Below the pieces are notes generated by a model, which was not told the origin of the DNA, made no database searches, and saw only the letters and a list, made by a program, of their open reading frames with translations. Positions 1 to 6,100 of a stretch of DNA of 6,872 nt are shown piece after piece. How positions within the stretch are numbered: the stretch's first letter is position 1; the number at the start of each line of letters is the position of its first letter. This stretch comes from Sphingomonadales bacterium (lineage in GTDB: Bacteria; Pseudomonadota; Alphaproteobacteria; Sphingomonadales; Sphingomonadaceae): contig JAGWUU010000176.1 of assembly GCA_028868335.1 (NCBI GenBank), positions 1 through 6,872 on the forward strand. Reading direction: 5' to 3'. The translations under genes were made by a program, and so were the position numbers.

Positions 1-904
1 GCAGGATCTGGGCAAGGCCGAGGATATGTACGGCCGCGCTGCTGCGCTGGGCCACTTGCAGGCCGCCGACAACTTTGGCCTGTTGATGTTTCAGCGCGGC
101 GAACAAGCGCGCGCCATCCCCTACATCACCGCCGCCGCCGATCGCGGCGAGCCGCGCGCACAATATCTGCTCGGCATCGCCCACTTCAACGGCCAACTTG
201 TCGCGAAGGACTGGGTGCGCGCCTATGCCCTCGTCAGCCTCGCGCAGCAGGCTGGAGTCGGACCGGCGGTCACCGCGCTCAAGCAGATGGACGGCTACAT
301 TCCGCTCGACCAACGCCAGCAGGCTGTCGCCCTGGCATCCGAGTTGCAGAGCCGGTCTGAAGCGAGCCGCAACCGTCAGGTTGCCGCGGCCGATCTGGGA
401 ACGGTCGCGCCAGCCACACCGCCGACCGCCAGGTCTGTCCTTGGGGCAGCCACCCCAAGGCCGCCATTGGTTGCGGATGCCAGCGGCGCGGTGGCCGCCG
501 CGCAGCGCGCCGCGGGCGCCGACAGCCCGGCAACGGCGGGTGCCGACTATGCCCGTCCGGCAGTGGCCAGACCTGTGACCGCGCCACCCAAGCCTGCCCC
601 GGTCGCAGCGGCCCTCACAGCGCCGTCACGGACGGCACAGCCCAAGGCGTCCGCCGTCGCGGCACCGGCAACAGGCGGATCGTGGCGGATCCAGCTTGGC
701 GCCTTCGGCGTTGCCGCCAACGGTGATGCGCTATGGGCGAAGGTAAGGGGACGACCCGAACTTGCCGCGCACCCGCGGATCAACGCCAAGGCCGGCGCGA
801 TTACCAAGCTTCAGGTCGGCGGCTATGCCAATGAGGCGTCTGCGCTGGCCGCCTGCGCCAAGCTGAAGGCAAGTGGGCAGACCTGCATCGCCGTGACCAA
901 CTGA
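1..904 (+). CDS. Sel1-repeat and SPOR-domain protein, 5'-truncated by the window
   Basis: The reading frame is open from base 2, so the true start lies upstream; 300 residues are visible. The first 80 or so residues look like Sel1-type TPR helical repeats, with motifs such as KAEDMYGRAAALGH, ARAIPYITAAADRGEPRAQYLLG and WVRAYALVSLAQQAG. A low-complexity Ala/Pro-rich linker of roughly 110 residues follows (about 350-670). The last 75 residues, from GGSWRIQLGAF at about 674, form a SPOR domain. SPOR domains bind denuded peptidoglycan glycan strands, often at the division septum, and Sel1 repeats mediate protein contacts. A periplasmic or outer-membrane-linked envelope protein is therefore likely, but the N-terminal signal or anchor is not visible. 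Two cysteines near the end (CAKL and QTCI) could pair. The DUF418 gene starts 4 nt after the stop, so the two may be cotranscribed. Domain calls are by eye; the cellular role is inference. Confidence 0.87.
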   Translation, partial: QDLGKAEDMYGRAAALGHLQAADNFGLLMFQRGEQARAIPYITAAADRGEPRAQYLLGIAHFNGQLVAKDWVRAYALVSLAQQAGVGPAVTALKQMDGYIPLDQRQQAVALASELQSRSEASRNRQVAAADLGTVAPATPPTARSVLGAATPRPPLVADASGAVAAAQRAAGADSPATAGADYARPAVARPVTAPPKPAPVAAALTAPSRTAQPKASAVAAPATGGSWRIQLGAFGVAANGDALWAKVRGRPELAAHPRINAKAGAITKLQVGGYANEASALAACAKLKASGQTCIAVTN

Positions 905-908
905 GCGG

Positions 909-2153
909 GTGACACTGACGGCGCCTCCGCGGCTGCGCGCGCTTGACCTCATCCGCGGGGTTGCCGTCCTTGGCATTTTGACGGTCAACATCGCCAGCTT
1001 CGCCGCTCCCGGATCGGCAACCCTTTCACCCGATCTCCCCCAGCCGGGCAGTGCGGCTGATCATTGGGCTTACGCCACCACTCTCGTCTTGTTCGAAGGC
1101 AAGATGCGCGCTCTCTTCAGCATGTTGTTCGGGGCGAGCATGTTGCTTTTCATCGAACGCCAGGACGCTGCCGGACGCGATGGAATCGCCCTTCAGGTGC
1201 GTCGGCTGCTCTGGCTCGCCCTGATCGGCTACGCCCACTTTGCACTGCTATGGAACGGCGACATCCTGTTTCTCTATGCCTGTGTGGGACTGGGAGCGAT
1301 GTTCCTGCGCCAGGGAAATCCGATCGCACTGGCTTTGTCCGGTTTGTTGCTGTTTGCCGCATGGCAAGGCATTGGCGCATCGGCTTGGCTACCCAGCGCC
1401 GCGCAGGAAGCCCGCATCGCCGCAGGTACGGCGACCCCCGCCGATCAATCGGCCCACGCCAACCTCGTGGAACAGCGCCGCCGGGACGATCAAACCGACA
1501 CCGCCGAAGCGCTCGACTCCTTTACCGGCGCGGCCAAGGCCCGGCTCGAGCGAGATTCCGGCTATCCGCTTCGGGTCGTCGCCTACAACTGGGGTGAAAC
1601 GCTGACCTACATTCTGTTTGGCATGGCCTTGCTGCGCAGCGGATTCTTTGACGGGAACTGGCCCCGGCGGATGATGATTCGCCTTGCCTGCGTCTCGCTG
1701 TTCGCGGGGCTGTTCCCGACACTGGCCTTCGCCGCCTGGGCTGAAATGAGCGCCTACCCGCAAGCCGCCATGCATCTGGCGCTGTCATACGGCCTCGGTT
1801 TCCCGCATTTGCTGATGGCGCTCGGCTATGCCGCGCTGCTGATGCTTGCCGCGCCACGCTTGCTGGCAACCGCCCCCGGACGCTGGATTGAGGCGGCAGG
1901 CCGCGCCGCATTTTCCAACTACCTTGGCACCACCCTGTTGATGACCGCGCTGTTCTCCGGCTGGGGCCTGGCCCTGTTTGGCGAATACGGCGCGGCGGCG
2001 CGCTGGTACTTCGTTCTGCTAGGGTGGGCAGCCATGCTTTGCTGGCCAACGCCGTGGCTTCGATTCTACCGGTGCGGGCCGCTCGAATGGCTGTGGCGCA
2101 GCCTCACCGAATGGCGCATCCTGCCCATCCGCCGATCGCCGGTCAGGACCTGA
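909..2153 (+). CDS. DUF418 domain-containing integral membrane protein (YeiB-like)
   Basis: This 414-residue polytopic membrane protein matches the DUF418/YeiB family by its motifs. These are RALDLIRGVAVLGILTVNI (about 10-28), RALFSMLFGAS (67-77), WNGDILFLYACVG (115-127), GRAAFSNYL (331-339) and the family-typical GPLEWLWRSLTEW near the C terminus (390-402). Hydrophobic segments are visible near 13-33, 68-82, 98-131, 137-160, 230-245, 257-278, 296-316, 338-357 and 365-381. A hydrophilic loop lies at about 165-225. The start is GTG, 4 nt after the stop of the SPOR gene, with no strong Shine-Dalgarno sequence, which suggests translational coupling. The biochemical function of the family is not settled, and a transport role is only a common guess. 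The last 11 bp overlap the 3' end of der on the opposite strand. Family assignment is confident; function is not known. Confidence 0.88.
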   Translation: MTLTAPPRLRALDLIRGVAVLGILTVNIASFAAPGSATLSPDLPQPGSAADHWAYATTLVLFEGKMRALFSMLFGASMLLFIERQDAAGRDGIALQVRRLLWLALIGYAHFALLWNGDILFLYACVGLGAMFLRQGNPIALALSGLLLFAAWQGIGASAWLPSAAQEARIAAGTATPADQSAHANLVEQRRRDDQTDTAEALDSFTGAAKARLERDSGYPLRVVAYNWGETLTYILFGMALLRSGFFDGNWPRRMMIRLACVSLFAGLFPTLAFAAWAEMSAYPQAAMHLALSYGLGFPHLLMALGYAALLMLAAPRLLATAPGRWIEAAGRAAFSNYLGTTLLMTALFSGWGLALFGEYGAAARWYFVLLGWAAMLCWPTPWLRFYRCGPLEWLWRSLTEWRILPIRRSPVRT

Positions 2154-3531
2154 ACGGGTTTTTCGGGCTACGCAGCATCAACCGCACCGGCACGGCATCA
2201 AAGCCCAGATCGCGGCGAATACCGTTCACGAGATACCGCTGATAACTCGCCGGCAGTTCGTCGAGCCGGGTGCCGAACAGCACAAAACCGGGCGGGCGAA
2301 TCTTGGCCTGCGTGATGTAGCGCAACTTGATCCGCTTGCCGCCCGGCGCTGGCGGCGGATTCTTGGCTAGCGCTTCATCAAACCAGCGATTGAGCAGGCC
2401 GGTCGGCACCCGCTTCGACCACGCGGCACGTACCTCGAATGCCGCCTTGAGCAACGTGTCGAGGCCCTTCCCCGTCCGCGCCGATACGGCCAGCAGCGGC
2501 AGGCCTTTGACCTGCGCCAGCCCTTCGTCAAGCGCGCCCCGAATGCCGTTGAACAGGGCAGATGCGTCTTCCGCGACGTCCCACTTGTTGATCGCGACAA
2601 GCAGGGCGCGACCTTCTTCCAGAACCATCGAAGCGATCTTGAGATCTTGATGCTCGAGCCCGCGCGTCGCATCGAGCAGCAGCACCACGACCTCGGCAAA
2701 GTCGATCGCATGGCGTGCATCGGCAACGGCAAGCTTTTCCAGCTTGTCGACCACCAGCGCTTTCTTGCGCATTCCAGCGGTATCGATCAGCCGCACCGGG
2801 CGCTCCTCGCCGCTGTCGGGGTCGGTCCAGCGCCAGTCGACCGCGATCGAATCGCGGGTGATCCCGGCCTCGGGCCCGGTCAGCAGGCGGTCCTCCTTGA
2901 GGAGCGCGTTGATCAGCGTCGACTTGCCCGCGTTGGGCCGCCCGACGATCGCCAGCTTGAGCGGGGCGCGGTTGAGCGCTTCCTCGTCCTCGTCCTCATC
3001 CTCGGCAGCCGCCTCGTCGCGCTCGCGCTGGCCTTCGTCGAGATGCGGCAGCAGCGCCTCGAACAGGTCGGCCATGCCTTCCCCGTGTTCCGCCGACAGC
3101 GCGACGGGATCGCCCAGCCCCAGGGCGAAAGCCTCGAACAGGCCGTGGTCGCCCGCCTTGCCCTCGGCCTTGTTGGCGACGACCACGATCGGCACGGTGC
3201 TTTCGCGCAGATAGCGGGCGATCTCCTCGTCGAGCGGGGTAAGGCCGGCACGCGCGTCAATTACGAACAGCGCAACGTCGGCGCCTTCCAGCGCGGCCTC
3301 GGTCTGCTTGCGCATCCGCCCAGGCAGGGTCGCGGCGTCCTCGTCCTCCCACCCGGCGGTATCGACCACCATGAAATCGAGCCCGAGCAGATGCGCTTCG
3401 CCAAATCGACGGTCGCGCGTCACTCCCGGCTGGTCATCGACCAGCGCCAGCTTCTTGCCGACCAGCCGGTTCCACAGCGTCGACTTGCCGACGTTGGGAC
3501 GACCGATGATGATGACTTGGGGAAGCGCCAT
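2143..3531 (-). CDS. der: Ribosome biogenesis GTPase Der (EngA), double G domain
   Basis: Der is a cytoplasmic GTPase with two tandem G domains and a C-terminal KH-like domain. It acts in maturation of the 50S ribosomal subunit and is usually essential. The 462-residue product has G domain 1 with P-loop GRPNVGKS (10-17), PGVTRD (35-40), DTAGW (57-61), NKAE (120-123) and SAEHG (146-150). An acidic linker (about 172-184) follows. G domain 2 has GRPNAGKS (197-204), GITRD (223-227), DTAGM (250-254), NKWD (315-318) and SARTG (350-354). The KH-like tail includes IKLRYITQAKIRPPGFVLF. Length is typical. I chose the ATG at 3531 because the protein then begins MALPQVIIIGRPN, as in the family, and an AGGTGG Shine-Dalgarno sits about 8 nt upstream. 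The open frame extends to 3660 but that extension has no family support. G4 of domain 1 is NKAE rather than the canonical NKxD, a variant I believe is common in alphaproteobacterial Der. The gene diverges from the CHAP gene. Confidence 0.97.
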   Translation of the reverse strand: MALPQVIIIGRPNVGKSTLWNRLVGKKLALVDDQPGVTRDRRFGEAHLLGLDFMVVDTAGWEDEDAATLPGRMRKQTEAALEGADVALFVIDARAGLTPLDEEIARYLRESTVPIVVVANKAEGKAGDHGLFEAFALGLGDPVALSAEHGEGMADLFEALLPHLDEGQRERDEAAAEDEDEDEEALNRAPLKLAIVGRPNAGKSTLINALLKEDRLLTGPEAGITRDSIAVDWRWTDPDSGEERPVRLIDTAGMRKKALVVDKLEKLAVADARHAIDFAEVVVLLLDATRGLEHQDLKIASMVLEEGRALLVAINKWDVAEDASALFNGIRGALDEGLAQVKGLPLLAVSARTGKGLDTLLKAAFEVRAAWSKRVPTGLLNRWFDEALAKNPPPAPGGKRIKLRYITQAKIRPPGFVLFGTRLDELPASYQRYLVNGIRRDLGFDAVPVRLMLRSPKNPFRS

Positions 3532-3647
3532 TTTCGCCACCTGACGCCACCGACGCGGTTTGGCAAGCCGCGCGTAAAAATCTTGCGGTGCCGTTAACCA
3601 CACCATGCAGGCTGATACTAACTGCAAACCGAGCAGAAACACGCGGC
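3532..3647. promoter_or_regulatory. Divergent intergenic region between der and the CHAP gene
   Basis: This 116-bp gap must hold the promoters for der (leftward) and the CHAP gene (rightward), unless those start inside the neighbouring genes. The AT-rich stretch around 3575-3620 is the likeliest site. A GATACT at 3614-3619 could serve as a rightward -10 element, but I see no well-spaced -35 partner. No leftward promoter is clear. A short hairpin-forming sequence at 3554-3572 lies in the der leader. The regulatory role follows from the gene arrangement; the exact elements are not resolved. Confidence 0.4.
3554..3572. repeat. Short inverted repeat (possible hairpin) in the der leader
   Basis: CGCGG at 3554-3558 is complementary to CCGCG at 3568-3572. 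On the plus strand the stem can be extended inward by one G-U and two A-U pairs, leaving a three-base loop (GGC). In the der transcript it would lie about 23 to 41 nt before the start codon, preceded by a run of five U. In the rightward direction it is followed by GTAAAAA, not a U tract, so it does not look like a classical terminator for either strand. It could be a leader structure, a protein site or chance. Confidence 0.35.
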
Positions 3648-4298
3648 ATGAAACACGCATTCGCCTTGCTCGCCGGCCTGCTCCTGACGCTCGAAGCGGG
3701 GCCCGCGCTGGCCGACGCCATTGTCGATGACAGCCGCCTCGTGTCAGGCGGCGGCAGTGCCGCGCTTCCGCCCTATCTGCAGTGCGTGCCCTATGCCAGG
3801 CAGGTTTCGGGCATCGCCATCTATGGCGACGCCTGGACGTGGTGGAGCCAGGCGGAAGGGCACTATGCGCGTGGCTACCGCCCGAAGGTTGGCGCGGTCA
3901 TGGTATTCAAGCCGCACGGCAACTCGACCCTGGGCCACGTCGCCGCAGTCAGCAGGATCGTCGATGCCCGTACAGTACTTGTCCGTCACGCCAACTGGAG
4001 CCCGATCAACGGCCGCCGTGGCCAGATCGAGGACAACGTCAAGGTAGTCGACGTTTCACCCGACAACGACTGGAGCGAAGTCCGCGTCTGGTATGCTCCG
4101 ATCGACGATCTTGGCGGATCGCACTGGCCGATCGAGGGCTTCATTTATCCCGGCAAACCCAAAAGGGGTGAACTGCATCTTGCGTCGACAGGCGGCATCG
4201 GACCGAACAAGTCCCGGTCCGCCAAACCGACGTCGGCCAGAGAACTCGCGACGCTCGATCCGATCGGCGCGATCATCAAACGCGAGATGCGCTGGTAA
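3648..4298 (+). CDS. Secreted CHAP-domain protein (putative peptidoglycan amidase/endopeptidase)
   Basis: The 216-residue product begins with a clear signal peptide: MKH, a hydrophobic core AFALLAGLLLTLEAG, then PALADA with likely cleavage after Ala22. A CHAP (NlpC/P60-like cysteine hydrolase) domain follows. It shows the nucleophile region LQCVPYARQVSG with Cys46, GDAWTWW (60-66), KVGAVMVFK (80-88) and the catalytic-His strand LGHVAAVSRI with His97. Asn116 in HANW probably completes the site. CHAP enzymes cleave peptidoglycan amide bonds, so a periplasmic cell-wall role is expected; the exact bond is unknown. Residues after about 165 have no recognised domain and end in a charged helix-like segment. 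ATG at 3648 was chosen because it opens the signal peptide directly. A GTG at 3588 would add 20 residues in front of it without support. The Shine-Dalgarno is weak. The stop codon touches that of the convergent DUF3297 gene. Confidence 0.9.
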   Translation: MKHAFALLAGLLLTLEAGPALADAIVDDSRLVSGGGSAALPPYLQCVPYARQVSGIAIYGDAWTWWSQAEGHYARGYRPKVGAVMVFKPHGNSTLGHVAAVSRIVDARTVLVRHANWSPINGRRGQIEDNVKVVDVSPDNDWSEVRVWYAPIDDLGGSHWPIEGFIYPGKPKRGELHLASTGGIGPNKSRSAKPTSARELATLDPIGAIIKREMRW

Positions 4299-4586
4299 TC
4301 AGGCCTTCGCGATCGGCGGATCGTCGCCCAGATCCTCGTACCACGCCTCGACGGGACCATTGAGCTTGAGCGTCAGAGGCTGACCGTTGCGGTCCATCGT
4401 CCGCCCGGCCTGGACCCGCACCCATCCCTCGGAGATGCAATACTCCTCGACATTGGTACGGACCACACCCTTGAAGCGGATGCCGATGCCGCGCTGGAGC
4501 TTGTCGGCATCGAAGAATTCGCTGCGCGGATGGATCGCAAGGCGGTCGGGCGGAAGGTCTGGGCCTGTCTGGGTGTCGTCGCTCAT
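4299..4586 (-). CDS. DUF3297 family small protein
   Basis: This 95-residue soluble protein has the hallmarks of DUF3297: LPPDRLAIHPRSEFFDAD at the N terminus (from residue 11), LQRGIGIRFKGV (30-41), TNVEEYCISEGWVRV (44-58) and LTLKLNGPVEAWYED (71-85). Length is typical of the family. The function is unknown, and some database entries for relatives carry unhelpful names. There is no signal peptide or membrane segment. ATG at 4586 is supported by an AGAGG about 9 nt upstream. The gene is convergent with the CHAP gene and shares no spacer with it. It is divergent from the tRNA-Val gene, with 78 bp between them for both promoters. Family recognition is from memory of conserved motifs. Confidence 0.88.
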   Translation of the reverse strand: MSDDTQTGPDLPPDRLAIHPRSEFFDADKLQRGIGIRFKGVVRTNVEEYCISEGWVRVQAGRTMDRNGQPLTLKLNGPVEAWYEDLGDDPPIAKA

Positions 4587-4616
4587 GGGAAAGCGCCTCT
4601 AGATGCTGATCGCGGC

Positions 4617-4643
4617 TTGTCAATTCGCTGCAGCTTCTCTAAG
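4617..4643 (+). promoter_or_regulatory. Candidate promoter for tRNA-Val
   Basis: TTGTCA at 4617-4622 matches the -35 consensus at five of six positions. TCTAAG at 4638-4643 is a four-of-six -10 candidate. The spacing of 15 bp is shorter than ideal. Transcription would begin near 4650, giving a short 5' leader before the mature tRNA at 4665. This is the only plausible pair I see upstream of the tRNA, and position relative to the gene is part of the argument. Confidence 0.35.
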
Positions 4644-4650
4644 GGCCGCG

Positions 4651-4663
4651 CTTCCCAGGGAAG
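4651..4663. repeat. 13-bp perfect palindrome just before the tRNA
   Basis: CTTCCC, a central A, then GGGAAG form an exact inverted repeat that ends 1 nt before the mature tRNA 5' end at 4665. With a one-base centre it cannot close fully as RNA; opening the inner C-G pair leaves a five-pair stem around a three-base loop. Its right arm is also complementary to CTTCCC at 4775-4780 downstream of the tRNA. A protein site, a leader structure seen by RNase P, or chance are all possible. Confidence 0.4.
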
Positions 4664-4664
4664 T

Positions 4665-4739
4665 GGGCGCGTAGCTCAGCGGTAGAGCACACCCTTCACA
4701 CGGGTGGGGTCACAGGTTCAATCCCTGTCGCGCCCACCA
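4665..4739 (+). tRNA. tRNA-Val (anticodon CAC)
   Basis: This is a complete 75-nt cloverleaf including an encoded CCA. The acceptor stem is GGGCGCG (4665-4671) with CGCGCCC (4729-4735). The D arm is GCTC (4674-4677) with GAGC (4685-4688). The anticodon stem is CACCC (4690-4694) with GGGTG (4702-4706) around the seven-base loop TTCACAC, placing CAC at 4697-4699. The variable loop is GGGTC. The T arm is ACAGG (4712-4716) with CCTGT (4724-4728) around TTCAATC. The discriminator is A4736 and CCA is 4737-4739. All stems are fully Watson-Crick. Anticodon CAC reads the valine codon GUG, which is frequent in GC-rich genomes. I found no partial copy of the tRNA 3' end in the window, so there is no sign of an integrated element. 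Confidence 0.97.
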
Positions 4740-4880
4740 TTTATGTCTTCGGATTTATTTGGTCGTTTGATCCACTTCCCCGGTCGGCATTGTCGCAGCA
4801 TGTGGTACCCCGGCGCGATACTGTGACAGCCTGGCGACGTGGTCTTTGGCGGGAATTCAGGCAGGTCCTGCTGACTGGCC
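4740..4880. other. Intergenic spacer between tRNA-Val and the regulator gene
   Basis: This 141-bp spacer holds the tRNA 3' trailer and the downstream end of the leftward regulator gene. The first 30 bases are AT-rich (ATTTATGTC, ATTTATTTGG), but no stem followed by a T run is visible on either strand. CCACTTCCC at 4772-4780 is the complement of a sequence overlapping the tRNA 5' end. No convincing gene is present. Confidence 0.6.
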
Positions 4881-6023
4881 CTATAGGCGACGATCCATCG
4901 CGACGTGCCATCTGCGCACGATAGCCGCGGCGTGGTCGGCAACGATGGTGGCGCTCAACCGGCTCAGCGCTTCCCAGTTGTCGACCCCATGCTCAAGGAA
5001 GTTGGTCCGCAAGTGCTTCTTGAACGACTCGGCGCTCAGCCCCAATCGCTCGCGGCAGTCGGTCCGTGAATGGCCAAGGAGCGCGTCGTAGGCGATCTTT
5101 CTTTGCAGGGCGGTCAACGACCGGCCAAACAGGAATTCGATGAGGGCAACCTCCTTGGCGAATTGCAGTTCGAGATCGACCATCAGGACTTCTTGTCGAT
5201 CTCGGCCATCGCCGGGCAACACATGCATGCGCTTCGCCGAACAATGCAGGCGTCCATCCGGCACCGGCATGCTCATTTCGGCTGGCTGCAACTGGCCAAT
5301 GAGCGATGCCAGAATCATGACAAATCCTGGAGCAGTGCGAGGCTGGGCAAGCATCGGAAGGTTTTGCCGAAGCAGGTGGCTGTTGCAGAGCAGCCGCTCC
5401 GCTTCTTCGTCGATGGCGAGCAGCTCATGCCCGTCAAGGCTTGCGACCAGATGCGCGCTCGACGTTCCCAGTCGGCACCACTGCGACGAATCGGATCGTT
5501 CGTCGAGAGCAATGGCCATAAGCGGGGCCACCGGTGCCAGTGCCTCGGCATGAAGCTGCGTGAACGGTCGGTTCGGCGCGTTGAAGGCGAAGAACGCGCC
5601 TTTGCCCCTGCTCGACATGTCGAGCATGTAGCGGTGGTTTATCGGCACGCAGAGATGATGATAAATATTCCCGCGCTCAAATGTCTCCTGCATGCCGGGT
5701 GCCAGCATCTTCCCGATTTCCGGACCTTCGCCGCACACCAGGCCATGCGCGCTGATTTCCTCGCCGTCGTTGAACAGATCATCGAACCGGGTGACGAACA
5801 GATCCTTTAGCTCGGGCGGCGCGGTTTCATGGTAGAAGCCCGAGGGCTGGCCATCGTCACCGATCCAGATCAGCAACCCGGCATCGGCATCGATCAATTC
5901 GCGAACTGCCGCACAAAACGGCGATGCGATCGCCTGCAGGCCTGCTCCGCAATGACACAGCAGAGCGATCTTTTCGAGCAACCGCCGCCGCCTGATCGCC
6001 CCACGCGCAAGCCGTGAATGCAC
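4881..6023 (-). CDS. LuxR-type HTH transcriptional regulator with GAF-like N-terminal region
   Basis: With the GTG at 6023 the product is 380 residues; a second GTG at 6077 would give 398. Residues 302-358 form a LuxR/GerE-type helix-turn-helix: SLTALQRKIAYDALLGHSR, then RERLGLSAESFKKHLRTNF and EALSRL. Residues about 15-175 look like a GAF-type sensory fold (ADAGLLIWIGDDGQ, NIYHHLCVPINHRYMLDMS, GKGAFFAFNAPNRPFTQLHAEALAPVAPLMAIALDE split over the region). A short PAS-like segment lies near 190-285. It is probably a cytoplasmic DNA-binding regulator responding to an unknown ligand. It lacks a receiver domain and no autoinducer synthase is adjacent. I prefer 6023 because codons between 6077 and 6024 are unlike the gene body (AGG, ACA, AGG, GGG, AAT) and AGGGGGA lies 6 nt before it. 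The 6077 start also has AGGGGAGG 5 nt upstream. An in-frame TAA at 6090-6092 excludes longer forms. HTH call is firm; GAF and PAS calls are tentative. Confidence 0.83.
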   Translation of the reverse strand: MHSRLARGAIRRRRLLEKIALLCHCGAGLQAIASPFCAAVRELIDADAGLLIWIGDDGQPSGFYHETAPPELKDLFVTRFDDLFNDGEEISAHGLVCGEGPEIGKMLAPGMQETFERGNIYHHLCVPINHRYMLDMSSRGKGAFFAFNAPNRPFTQLHAEALAPVAPLMAIALDERSDSSQWCRLGTSSAHLVASLDGHELLAIDEEAERLLCNSHLLRQNLPMLAQPRTAPGFVMILASLIGQLQPAEMSMPVPDGRLHCSAKRMHVLPGDGRDRQEVLMVDLELQFAKEVALIEFLFGRSLTALQRKIAYDALLGHSRTDCRERLGLSAESFKKHLRTNFLEHGVDNWEALSRLSATIVADHAAAIVRRWHVAMDRRL

Positions 6024-6026
6024 GCA

Positions 6027-6100
6027 ATTCCCCCTGTTTTCTGTATCCTTGCAGAAATCATGCGGCCTGAGAAGCACGTTTGCCTCCCCTTAGGGGGAAT
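6027..6100. repeat. Exact 9-nt inverted repeat around the regulator leader
   Basis: ATTCCCCCT at 6027-6035 is the exact complement of AGGGGGAAT at 6092-6100, with 56 nt between. In the leftward regulator transcript the second arm comes first as AUUCCCCCU. The first arm is AGGGGGAAU, which contains the Shine-Dalgarno of the GTG start at 6023. Pairing would mask that ribosome site. The arms are rich in G/C runs, which lowers their information content. Confidence 0.5.

Noticed and set aside
2647..3597. Long plus-strand open frame (316 codons) opposite der
   Set aside because: It lies wholly antisense to a well-supported der gene. Its translation is rich in Arg, Gln and His with no domain, as expected for a shadow frame in GC-rich DNA.
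3532..3660. N-terminal extension of der by 43 codons
   Set aside because: The family starts just before the first P-loop, and a good Shine-Dalgarno precedes the ATG at 3531. The extension would also cover the divergent promoter region.
4861..4871. Palindrome GCAGGTCCTGC near the end of the regulator gene as a terminator
   Set aside because: The centre is one base, so only a short stem can close, and no T run follows on either strand.
4740..4880. Attachment site or integrated element downstream of the tRNA
   Set aside because: No repeat of the tRNA 3' end, no integrase and no change in gene style is seen; serS and the regulator look like ordinary chromosomal genes.
5070..5810. Plus-strand open frame of 246 codons opposite the LuxR-type regulator
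   Set aside because: The minus frame has a clear HTH and coherent domain order, while this frame shows no recognisable motif.
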